In this document: piece by piece, positions 55,725-64,000 of the stretch
Layout of the letters: every line of letters begins with the position of its first letter
How positions within the stretch are numbered: the first letter of the stretch is position 1
From: Ligula intestinalis
Lineage: Eukaryota > Platyhelminthes > Cestoda > Diphyllobothriidea > Diphyllobothriidae
Direction of reading: 5' to 3'
DNA length: 64,000 nucleotides
Assembly: GCA_036362985.1 (NCBI GenBank)
Contig: JAYGXS010000010.1
Location: 5,105,382 to 5,169,381, forward strand
Position numbers and translations under genes: made by a program
Notes under the pieces: model-generated
Seen by the model: the letters and a program-made list of their open reading frames with translations, nothing else
Told to the model about the DNA's origin: nothing
Database searches by the model: none

Positions 55725-56340
55725 TACATTCACACTTTACTTCCCTCTTACCCAAATACCAAATGGGATGTTTGTGTGCAACCGCATTATCCAGATAATG
55801 TGGTACCTAATGACAACTAACGTTCTAGAAAGCATTTTCGACTCGCACAGTCTACTTAAGTCAGGTAGCAATACTGATCATCTTTACGCCCGATGCCGGA
55901 ATTTGATGACGATTTCTTCTAATACCCTACAAAAAATATCGCCTTCAAGAACTGGCTACGTAAGTAGCATGCATTTCTTCTCATTTATTCTCAATGCCCT
56001 TTTAATTACAATATATCGTATGGAATATATGCATGAAAATTTTCTTTCTAGTAAGTGGTTCGGTAGCTTACTACAACTTAGTCAAATTGCATGCATGATG
56101 AATATACAGTGTGCAATTTTAAGACAATTTATACTTATGAAATGTTGGAAGAACGTGAAATAGTCTGTCATACTATATCGTATCCGTCAATTTATTAAAG
56201 GGCAACAGTAGCTTATATACTGCACCTAACTTATCCCTAGTTGCAGCATTTCGTCCTATAAAAACAAGGGTTAAAGGCTTTTATGAACGGGGAATTAGGA
56301 AAAGCAATGTTATAGGAGGTAAGGCTAAGGCGGTTCACCC
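55725..56340. other. No gene recognised
   Basis: A 131-codon plus frame (55768-56163) has no known motif, AT-rich codons and no splice support. Not called as a gene. Confidence 0.5.
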
Positions 56341-56344
56341 TAAC

Positions 56345-56570
56345 ACCTACAATCTTCCAGACCCTGGTTCTTTTAGAAGATGGGAGAAGTCTTGAGAAGG
56401 CCAGAGTCGAAGAAAGAGTTTATTGTGTACACAATGGAACGGAGAATAGATGAAAAGAATGTTGACTCGAGGAGTAGTGCGTCCGCTCCCTATTCGGGTC
56501 GGCTCCGGAGTGATGAGGACATCGAGCGTCACCGGTGCATGCTTTGTTCCGGCGGCCAATGAGACGGATG
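56345..56570 (+). repeat. Dispersed repeat R, copy 3
   Basis: AATCTTCCAGACCCTGGTTC, GAAGATGGGAGAAGTCTTGA, AGAGTTTATTGTGTACACAA and ACGGAGAATAGATGAAAAGA. The most complete 5' part of the R family in the window. Confidence 0.65.
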
Positions 56571-56769
56571 ACGTCTAGACTAGTGTGGGCGTGCGGTCAC
56601 GCTGAGGCGTACGCACGCGTCGGTCAAAGACAGTTAGCGCCTAGCCTCAGGAGGCAGTGGATGCGCAGGCAGGCTAAAGGCCTCATGCGTCAGCGGCTGG
56701 CCTTGGGTTGCAAGTGGCTGCAAAAGGCCACCACAGTGTCGTTGATTTATATCTCTAGATTTTTCTAAT

Positions 56770-58650
56770 CTATATTACCGTTTAACGAATTGCGGAAACA
56801 CTCAAATTGAGACTGCAGGTTTCTTGAAATCCCTTAAAAGTAGAAATGTTGGTTAGGAGTTCGTATATTTAAAATAACCTGAGGTCCAGCCAATCGTTCT
56901 GGAGTAGCAGTAGTGTAGTCCGCGGCGGAATTCGCCACGCACACCCGCAATTTCTTTAGTTTCATTTTTGTTTACTTAACTTATCTATATTTCAATTGAT
57001 TTTTAGTTAACACTTTATTTTTCAGTTCATTACTATGTTAGCTATGTTTATTTTAGTTGTAGATTACTTTTTTGGTTAAGAGCGTTTAGCTAACTTTGTT
57101 TTAGGCTTTGTTGTTATTTGATTTTAGGCTTTCTTTCAGTTATTTTTCAGTTTAGTTATTTCCTAAAATTTGCATTACTGCACAATTAAATGATGGCACG
57201 CATTTGTTGACAAAACATGAGTTTAGATAAGTGAAGCGAATTGCATTTCGAGGTGATATGATGAAAAGAAAGGAGATCTTCGGAGAACTGAGCTATACCC
57301 ATGCATGTTCGAACAGATATAACTTGTTTTTCGTCAGAATAAATAAAATGTGAGGCCTAGAACTTTCGCACTAGAGGTTTTGGGGGCAGCGGTAAAATTC
57401 AACTAGGATGGATGGGGGTGGGGAGTAACGGTGACGCGAATCCTACGGCGATAGGCTCTGCCGGTGAGAGGGGCGAGTGTTAACTTTTGGACTGCAGGCC
57501 ACGTGTTCGGGGGCGGTGCAGAATGACTGAATTTCTACTTGACCGAGCGCGGATAGCCGGCTGTTTTTTTCAGACTGGACGCAGCGCAAACCGGCATACT
57601 GTGAATCAAGGTTATTTTTCTAAGAGAACCCGCATCGAGCCTTTTCTTAAGAGACCTTGAATTCAAATAAAACCACCGATATATTTCAAAATTTTGGAAG
57701 CTAAAAGGCCAATGATACTGAAAGTACGGACGTTCAGAAGGGCGTAATCTGCTATTAACTGCGTACATAAAAGAATGTTCTTGTGCATGTTTTCTGTTAA
57801 ATATATTCAACTGTTTAGGGCATTGAAAAATGAATACAACTCGGAGATTTCCTTTGCTAGACACGGCGCTGCAACTTTGCAAAAAGGAAATATTGACTTT
57901 TATGTACTCCTTGTTGTAATATCAGCGTTTTTATACACTTGACCGCAAATAGCGGTCCTTGTCAATAACACCCTTGTCCCTCCCTCTAATATAGTAGTTG
58001 CTGAGAGGCTGCCCACAGGATAGAAGACTGAGGTCCAAGGCGAAACGGGGCGAGTATAATTTCTAACACGATCGGTCGAAGCCACACCAGGGTGGCAAAT
58101 GGAGAATCAACCCTGCCTTAATTACGCTAAAGCAAGAGTGCTATCTCACTGCATCTACCACATTCCCGCCCCCTCTCTGAGCTTACTGTTAGTACCATGT
58201 CACAAAGAACGTAGGCGCGTCAGTGCGCAGGTGGCTGGTGTGGACAGAGTCCTCACTGGACACTCTGTCAAACCTGATGCGCATCTCACGCAGTAGAAAT
58301 ACCACACCAAAAAGTAGTCCTTACAGCCTGACCCCCGGTTCACCGGTCAGCCATTCCCCACAAACCCACAACGGCCTGACTGCGCGGTGCGAGCTTGTAG
58401 CGGGTCGTGCCTGCCTGACTAGCTCGCGTCGAAGTGCACTTTCCCAAACGCCCACCGATGTGCTTTCTCGACGTCTCGATCAGCCAATCATAGTTCTCGC
58501 ATCTATGAGGCGACGAATGAGGAGCTTGCACGCGTGCCCGACGCAAGTTGCCTCTCTGCCCAAAATCTCCAGGCCGACCTACCCAATGAAAGATCTCCCT
58601 CTATCTGTCCTCTGGCCCGACTACTCTAAGACCTCACTTGGGTCCGGTCA
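56770..58650. other. No gene recognised
   Basis: AT-rich, with a T-rich tract of TTTAGTTA-like phrases (56940-57180). Frames such as 57535-57882 (minus) have no recognisable domain. 58380-58650 may belong to the reversed R copy that follows. Confidence 0.5.
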
Positions 58651-58659
58651 ACCTAGTGA

Positions 58660-58770
58660 TCGGACACATATCTCCCAAGTCAATTCACTCTCATCTATTC
58701 TCCTCTTCCGTTGCGTACACAATAAACTCTTCCATCTACTCTGGCCTTCACCGACTTCTCTTCTGCACTA
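58660..58770 (-). repeat. Dispersed repeat R, copy 4 (reversed)
   Basis: The minus reading contains GAAGTCGGTGAAGGCCAGAG, AGAGTTTATTGTGTACGCAA and GGAGAATAGATGAGAGTGAA, in the same order as 56385-56470. The rest of the repeat probably extends down to about 58380. Confidence 0.6.
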
Positions 58771-59513
58771 AGTGGCCATGGTCTGAAGATCGCAGATGCA
58801 CGGTTTAACTCACTTTACCCCCTGCGATAAGCTATCCTACCATTTGGCAACCTCGTAGATTGTGACGCTTTAGTAAACTATGATGTTGGACTTGATCGAG
58901 TGTGATTTACAGTATGGTTAGACATTCTTCTAAAGCTCTTGAGGGAAGTTTAAAGGGAGTATAGCATATATGTGGTCATGATATTTGACCCAATGAGTGG
59001 TCATCATGAGAAAGCCCTTAAATATGGATGTATGGCTTTGTATTTAAGTTAATGAGCCTTAATTTTGGCTACATCAGGCATAACCTGATAAGGGAAGCAT
59101 GATCTAAAGCATGAGAACGCAAAAATAAGTAATAAAAGTAGAAATGTGTCGTCTCCAAAATCGGACAATTAAGTCCGAAATTGCTGAAATGCAAGTGAAC
59201 CTAGCTATAAGGAATCGCATTAATTTATAAAAAGAACAATTTTAGTTTACAAAAATTTGTGCTGAGAGACGAAGTGTTTTGCCACAAAATGGTTCAACAA
59301 GAAAACGCTGACCACATCGAGTATGTGGGACGTAAGCAAAAGGGCCCGTAGTTTATCGCGATGAAGCTAAAACCAAATCTTATTAAATCGAAATCTACGT
59401 TTACGAAATAAAGCTTGAAAGCACAATCTGTAAGTTGCTACAATGAAACAAGGGAAATCTGTTAAAAATAATTTGACTTTAGGAAAATTTGTATCTGCTA
59501 ATGCTATCTGACT

Positions 59514-59600
59514 ATGCCCCTGATGATGAATCTCTCGACGGATTTCGAAACGTGAGAAGAATAAAACTTTAGCCCCTGCGAGCGACACGTCCTCTTTTCT
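59514..59600 (+). other. Hammerhead-like motif, second family, copy e
   Basis: CTGATGATGAATCTCTCGAC, then GGATTTC and GAAACGTG, then AGAATAAAAC. The stem GAATC/GGATTTC closes a TCTCGAC-like loop. Homology with 46682-46770 continues downstream (GCGAGCGACACGTCCTCTTT against GCGATCGAGTCGTCTTCTTC). A cleavage triplet and helix I could not be assigned. Confidence 0.45.
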
Positions 59601-61022
59601 TCAAAGCAAGCTCCTTCGATATAATGAAAGCGATGATGTTATCCATTTAACTGACAGAAAGACGTTAATATATTTCCTAATTTATGCCTATTTTTTCAAG
59701 TGACTATCAATCTTTCGCAAACTTCGGCATCTTGGACGACTTTCCCGCCGTACTGTAGGTGCTGGTAAGGGGAACAGCATCGGTTTGGTATACAACTCAG
59801 TGTCGTACCGTGGCGCATAGGCAAATCTAAAAATGTATTTCGGTGAGCAGAAGATGAACTCTTACAGCTGTAATGTTCTTATTGATGACTATTTTTTTGC
59901 CTGATGATATCGAATGTAACAGAAATAGAGAAATAGTATGCATTGTTATTATTCTGCATAAATTCCAATATATTTTAAAGAAAACATGCAAGAAAATATT
60001 GTTCTTCGTACCCGTTTGGTAGCAAATTACGCCTTTTAGGATTTTTTTATCTTTACGTTAAAAAACGCTTCTCAGTGGCTGAATTATTGTAACCATTGTC
60101 TGCAGAAGCTAAATTCTACAAGTGGTTATAAAAAAGCTCATTGAAGAGCCACCATTCTAGCGTGAATGAAAAGGCTTTAGATTGGACTGCACTGTAAGCA
60201 GTATTGCAACCGTATTTAATGTTAGTTTATGAGATATTAGCAGTCTTTCGCAACTTGCGCCATTTTGCTTGCCGTATGTGCTGCGGTTCTTTAGGGCTTA
60301 ACTAGATCAGTTTTTCTGGAGTTAAAACTAAATGCAGGCACGTTATGTCGATGAATGGCACTCTTCGTAAAAATTAAATGTGTTAAACACAATCACCCCC
60401 ACCCACTTCCATCCTGATAAAAGGAAACGTGTGAGTAACCAGTTAGCCTGGAGTTTGCACCCAGATCAATCTTTCGACGTTTCCGCAATGTAAATGACCA
60501 AACATGCTTTGCTAAATGTCGTTCGTTTCAAAGTTGCAATCAAGTCAAAGAACCTGGGGGGATCATCAACAACTGTCGACGTTTACATGTGACAGCCACG
60601 CTAACATAAGCACAAACAAAATTACACCCTTGTGCTATGTTTGCTAAGAGGGCTTGTTTTATCATGCTGTCGCTAATGTAACATCCTCAGAAGTCGACGA
60701 GGTACAACACACACATCAGTTACATTCTTTGTAAAATAAAACTCGTTAGAAATTTGTGCGGCCTAAATATCCCTTCAAGGTGTGTGCATTAAAAAGGGAA
60801 AAGCAGGCATTTTAAGAAAATTCCAAGCCATTATCAAGCAGTCGAGGTGTTAACCTGCTCCGACAACCGCAACTAGTCAGTCACCGTCGGTTTTAATGCA
60901 CTGCAAATCCACTTTCCGTTCTCACAATAAAAATATCAAAACTGTTTTACCTCAGGTTATTTATTTACAAATGTAAGGTAATGGAAGAGATTCCGGTATA
61001 AAATTAAAACTGATGTGGACAC

Positions 61023-61177
61023 TTAAGTGCGCAAGCTGGCTGCTCCCAAAATCGACTGAAGCGACTCCACCGGGTTCTTGACCGACCAGCTCCAGGATGT
61101 CAAGTCATTGCCGGAGCCAGCTTCACCCGCTGGGGGAGTAAAAATATCTACTGTATTGCGCGGATCATTGGAGATGC
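61023..61177 (-). CDS. Kelch gene, terminal exon A
   Basis: Acceptor TTTTGTAG precedes GCATCTCC. One base from the upstream exon completes Gly, then ISNDPRNTVDIFTPPAG, SGNDLTSWSWSVKNPVES and SLRT end at TAA (61023-61025). 155 coding nt. NTVDIFTPP continues the Kelch repeat opened upstream (compare NVVELFTPP), so it is the start of a last, partial blade. A minus-strand AATAAA lies at 60960-60965, about 58 nt past the stop. Confidence 0.85.
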
Positions 61178-61980
61178 CTACAAAATTTCAAAAAAAATTA
61201 AACTTTAGCTTCATATACCCTTAAGAACAGATTAATGATGATGGACATGTCGCACCGTCAATATTTCGCAAGGTCTGGCATGTTGCACGAATTGCCCGGC
61301 GTGCGGTAGGTGCTGGTGAGGACAACCCATAAATAATTGCACTTATTTGTCCAGAGATGTCCTGCGCTTTGGTTTTAAGGCTGGCTACATGAGATTCTTT
61401 GGATTCGGAACTAGATGTCGGCGAATGAGACTATCCACCTTCGCAAAATTTAATAGTGTAGCACACTAACCCACGCAGCCATTTCCAAAAGACGCAAGTT
61501 ATTAATTACCCCGGAGTGTGCAGTCTCGACAACCATATCGTGGTTTCACAATGTAAATGAGATAATATTCATTTAAAAAAAATCATGAAAATCAAACGAC
61601 CTAAAGCTATCGTCAAAAACCGACAAGGTTTACATACCCGCAGTTTAAACAGCCGCAATTTGTCAGCTTTTTGTCTTGCTTGGCACACACACACGAACAC
61701 AAGCCTACACACAATTACTCTCTTGTGCTCTCTTTGCTAACAGAGCTCTTTTAATTCATTTTCTGGGTGATCTGGCAGCCTGAGAAGTCTATAAAATGTA
61801 AATTCAAATTACTTTCATTTCTGGTAAAAAAGAACTCACTAGATATCAGTCAGCCATGCACATCCAGTTTATGTTTTTGCAATAAATATACCAAGACAAG
61901 TTTACCTCAAGTTATTTATTTACAAATATAATGTAATCGATCAGATTCCGTTGTAAAATAAATAAAATTAACGCGGACAT

Positions 61981-62135
61981 TTAAATGCTTAAGCTGACAG
62001 CTCCCCATATCCTGCCAAGCGACTCCACCGGGTGCTTGGTCGACCAGCTCCAGGAAGTCAAGTCATTTCCGGAGCCAGCTACACCCACTGGTGGAGTAAA
62101 CACCTCTACTGTATTGCGTGGTTCCTTCCGGTTGC
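61981..62135 (-). CDS. Kelch gene, terminal exon B (paralogous to A)
   Basis: Acceptor ATTTTTAG precedes GCAACC. It reads NRKEPRNTVEVFTPPVG, SGNDLTSWSWSTKHPVES, AVSLSI and TAA (61981-61983). Exactly 155 coding nt, same phase as exon A, 35 of 51 residues identical. A minus-strand AATAAA at 61915-61920 lies about 61 nt past the stop. Either exon can be joined to the shared upstream exon, so the two look mutually exclusive, with B used first along the transcript. Confidence 0.85.
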
Positions 62136-63153
62136 CTAAAAATTTCAAAAAACGTAAAGGCTACTTTAATACACCGTTAAGGACAGATTCATGAGGAGGG
62201 GCATGTCGCACAATTACACGTTTACCTCCGATTCTAAGGTCAAGGTTCCTATAAAAAATCTGGGCCCTCATTTCAAATTAAATCTAAAAGTCATTTCACT
62301 CGCAAATGCTTCAATTTGTGCACCATGTATAAACCGGCTTCGGAAAACGAAATCTAGGGTATCCCGTAATTTCCAGAACCAGCTGAATCTATTGGTCGTG
62401 TAAAGCCTAATACTGAATATAAACCTTCCTCTTGGTAGTCTGCACATTAAAAAAATAACGTAGGTGTATGTTTTTTAAAATAATTTTAAGGACAGATTCA
62501 AGAGGATGGACATGTCACACAATACAAGGGTTAGGCTCGATCCTTAGGTCCATGTTCCTATAAGAAAGCTAAATTCTCATTCGAAATTAAAGTTGCAAGT
62601 GGTTTCAGATGTGCAGGTTGTAAAAATCGGCTTTGATGAGCTAAGTTCAGGCTGTTCAGTAACTACCAGACCCAGCTTAACCTGTTGACTAAAAGGCTAA
62701 GAAGGAAATTCCTGATATCTGCTTTCTTAATGCATCTTCGAAAATTTTTTTAGGTGGGAAATTTCGCACATTGTGCAGATTGGATTTGATGAAGAAAGTT
62801 CACCCTGTTCAGTATCTACCAGAGCCAGATGTACCTGCAGTTTGAGCAAAAGCTTCTATTGAACATTACACTTTCAAACAGTTGGCTAAACAATTCGAGA
62901 AATTTTTTTATCTACTTTCTTAATACATTTTCGAGAAGGTTTTTCAGGTGGAAAATTTCGCACAACGAAGCAATTACATTCGATCCTTAGACTGATTAGG
63001 GCGTAAAAATTACCGAACCAAATGCCAGATTATATTCGCAAGTGGTTTAATTTGCAGAAAGTTTCGTCTGTGCACCTAGTAAGCATGGGTCTTGCGAAAA
63101 CATTGCATTAAAGAGAGAAAATGCAGAATAAGCAGAAATCTGGGTGTACTTAC

Positions 63154-63572
63154 CGAGAGCATAAACGGCGTTGGCCGAAGTAAGAAGACTAAAGCAATAG
63201 CGAGGCTGTCGCATGTTAGCCACCTGTGTCCACTGACCGTCCAGGCTGGCGGCGTCTGGCGGCGTAAACAACTCCACAACGTTGAAGCTGTTGCTATCGT
63301 ATCCGCCGGTGACGATTATTTTGCCCCGAAAGTGTGTCGCTGCGAGGGCGAATCGTGCAATGCGCATTGGGGCAGCTGACTGCCAACATTCCGTACTCGT
63401 GTCTGCGGATGCCCTTTGCTGCCAGTCTGCTCCTAGCTGACAAAACTCCACAGACGCAAGGCATGAGGAGCCATTCAAACCGCCAAAAACGAAAATGCGA
63501 TTGTCGCCCGGTAGGCAGGCAGCAGCCGAGCCATATCCCCTTTTCTCCCGCAGGTCAGGTACTTTGCACCAT
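63154..63572 (-). CDS. Kelch-repeat protein, main exon (shared)
   Basis: Encodes about 140 residues with two to three Kelch blades: WCKVPDLREKRGYGSAAACL, IFVFGGLNGSSCLASVEF, SAAPMRIARFALAATHFR, IIVTGGYDSNSFNVVELFTP, WTQVANMRQPRYCFSLL and NAVYALG. The paired Gly, the Tyr/Phe and the spaced Trp are the Kelch hallmarks; such repeats form a beta-propeller that binds partner proteins, often as substrate receptors of CUL3 ligases when joined to a BTB domain. No BTB domain is in view. Acceptor CCACCTAACAG at 63573 and donor GTAAGT at 63148-63153. The open frame to 63649 includes intron sequence. Confidence 0.9.
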
Positions 63573-63668
63573 CTGTTAGGTGGATAGCAATCGAATGAAA
63601 AGGAGAGTAGCGACTGTTTTGCAACACGCGCAACATTACAATGATGCACCAGACGAGCGTAATCTCAC

Positions 63669-63785
63669 CTGTTCTGACCAAAGTCATAGATTTCACAGGA
63701 AGAAAGGTGTGCTCCGTTGTATCCACCAAATACGCCAATCAGCGTCCTCTCACCGTCCGCTTCCATGACTGTGGCTGCATGAGCG
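63669..63785 (-). CDS. Kelch-repeat protein, upstream exon (runs into the gap)
   Basis: Reads AHAATVMEADGERTLIGVFG, GYNGAHLSSCEIYDFGQNR to donor GTGAG (63664-63668). AG from this exon plus A from the next forms Arg. IGVFGGYNG with IYDF is a Kelch blade. Its 5' end is lost in the N run. Confidence 0.88.
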
Positions 63786-63795
63786 NNNNNNNNNN
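63786..63795. other. Assembly gap (10 N)
   Basis: Ten N bases interrupt the Kelch gene. The true gap length is unknown, so the reading frame across it cannot be trusted. Confidence 0.99.
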
Positions 63796-63900
63796 AGCGT
63801 GCACCTCATCCTCCAAATTATGTGGACTACTTCCTACGGGAACGAAAGTGTCCTCTGCCAAATTGGCTGCGTGTATTCTCTTGGGAAGGAGAAAAACCAT
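63796..63900 (-). CDS. Probable Kelch gene exon upstream of the gap
   Basis: An open minus frame reads MVFLLPKRIHAANLAEDTFV, PVGSSPHNLEDEVHA up to the gap. An in-frame stop lies upstream, so either Met near 63893 is a start or an acceptor such as CCTTCCCAAG opens the exon inside. Codon use and position fit the same gene; no domain is recognised. Confidence 0.5.
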
Positions 63901-64000
63901 AGAGGCGGGATTTGAGTTTTAGTTAGCGGATTAGGCTTTTGTCCGTTAAAAAAGCTTTCATTTTCTAGTAAAGCGGTGCGTAAAACTAATCAGCATTTGT

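Larger units (their letters stand above)
59700..63060 (-). repeat. Decayed tandem array of Kelch terminal-exon units
   Basis: Two intact exon copies (61023-61177 and 61981-62135, offset 958 bp) lie within a run of weaker copies. Exon remnants recognised by CCAGAACCAGCTGAATCTAT, CCAGACCCAGCTTAACCTGT and CCAGAGCCAGATGTACCTGC occur at about 62370, 62668 and 62820. Their shared flank (GACAGATTCA-GAGGA-GGACATGTC-CACAAT) occurs at about 61225, 62182 and 62492, with reduced forms at 62750 and 62945. A third block, GTAGGTGCTGGT with its flank, repeats at 59755, 60265 (weak) and 61305. Confidence 0.7.

Noticed and set aside
55768..56163. 131-codon plus frame as a small gene
   Set aside because: AT-rich, no homologous motif, no flanking signals.
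1..64000. Bacterial-type operon or defence system
   Set aside because: The spliced METAP1 and Kelch genes and non-LTR retroelements show a metazoan genome; no prokaryotic gene cluster is present.

Overview
This is eukaryotic (animal) DNA. Genes have GT-AG introns, and most of the window is decayed retrotransposons, tRNA-like short repeats and microsatellites. RTE-type and CR1/Jockey-type non-LTR elements with short, phase-shifting exons suggest a flatworm, with a tapeworm as best guess. That assignment is inference from general familiarity, not from a search. A 10-base N run at 63786-63795 marks a scaffold gap.

Two host genes are supported. (1) A complete methionine aminopeptidase 1 gene (METAP1) lies on the + strand at 36274-47801. 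It has eleven exons whose phases all join, giving 426 residues with the N-terminal C6H2 zinc finger and all five metal ligands. (2) The 3' half of a Kelch-repeat gene lies on the - strand from about 63.9 kb down to 61.0 kb. It has two alternative-looking terminal exons of equal length (155 coding nt each), each with its own AATAAA signal, and a trail of decayed copies of the same unit around them (59.7-63.1 kb).

The rest is mobile DNA. 2.9-10.2 kb is a three-layer nest: an old RTE fragment is split by a CR1/Jockey-type element that carries a 2A-like peptide and PHD finger, and that element is split by an almost intact RTE element. 13.5-22.6 kb holds two head-to-head copies of one CR1 family, with tRNA-like repeats between them. 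22.6-27.4 kb holds rearranged CR1 fragments and a nearly intact CR1 element with four stops and no frameshift. 28.9-31.7 kb holds two RTE fossils around a seven-copy, ~97-bp minisatellite. 32-36 kb is dispersed repeats. METAP1 intron 9 contains another RTE fossil, and intron 10 contains a SINE-like repeat. 48-59.7 kb holds LTR-like and SINE-like repeats, two orphan 5' ends of the 2A-bearing element, a hAT transposase fossil and a 5'-truncated CR1.

The most unusual signals are: (a) several short repeats carrying the hammerhead-ribozyme core pattern CTGANGA-stem-GAAA, one family apparently with a tRNA-like B box; (b) the duplicated terminal exons of the Kelch gene; and (c) the nested retroelements with a visible target duplication.
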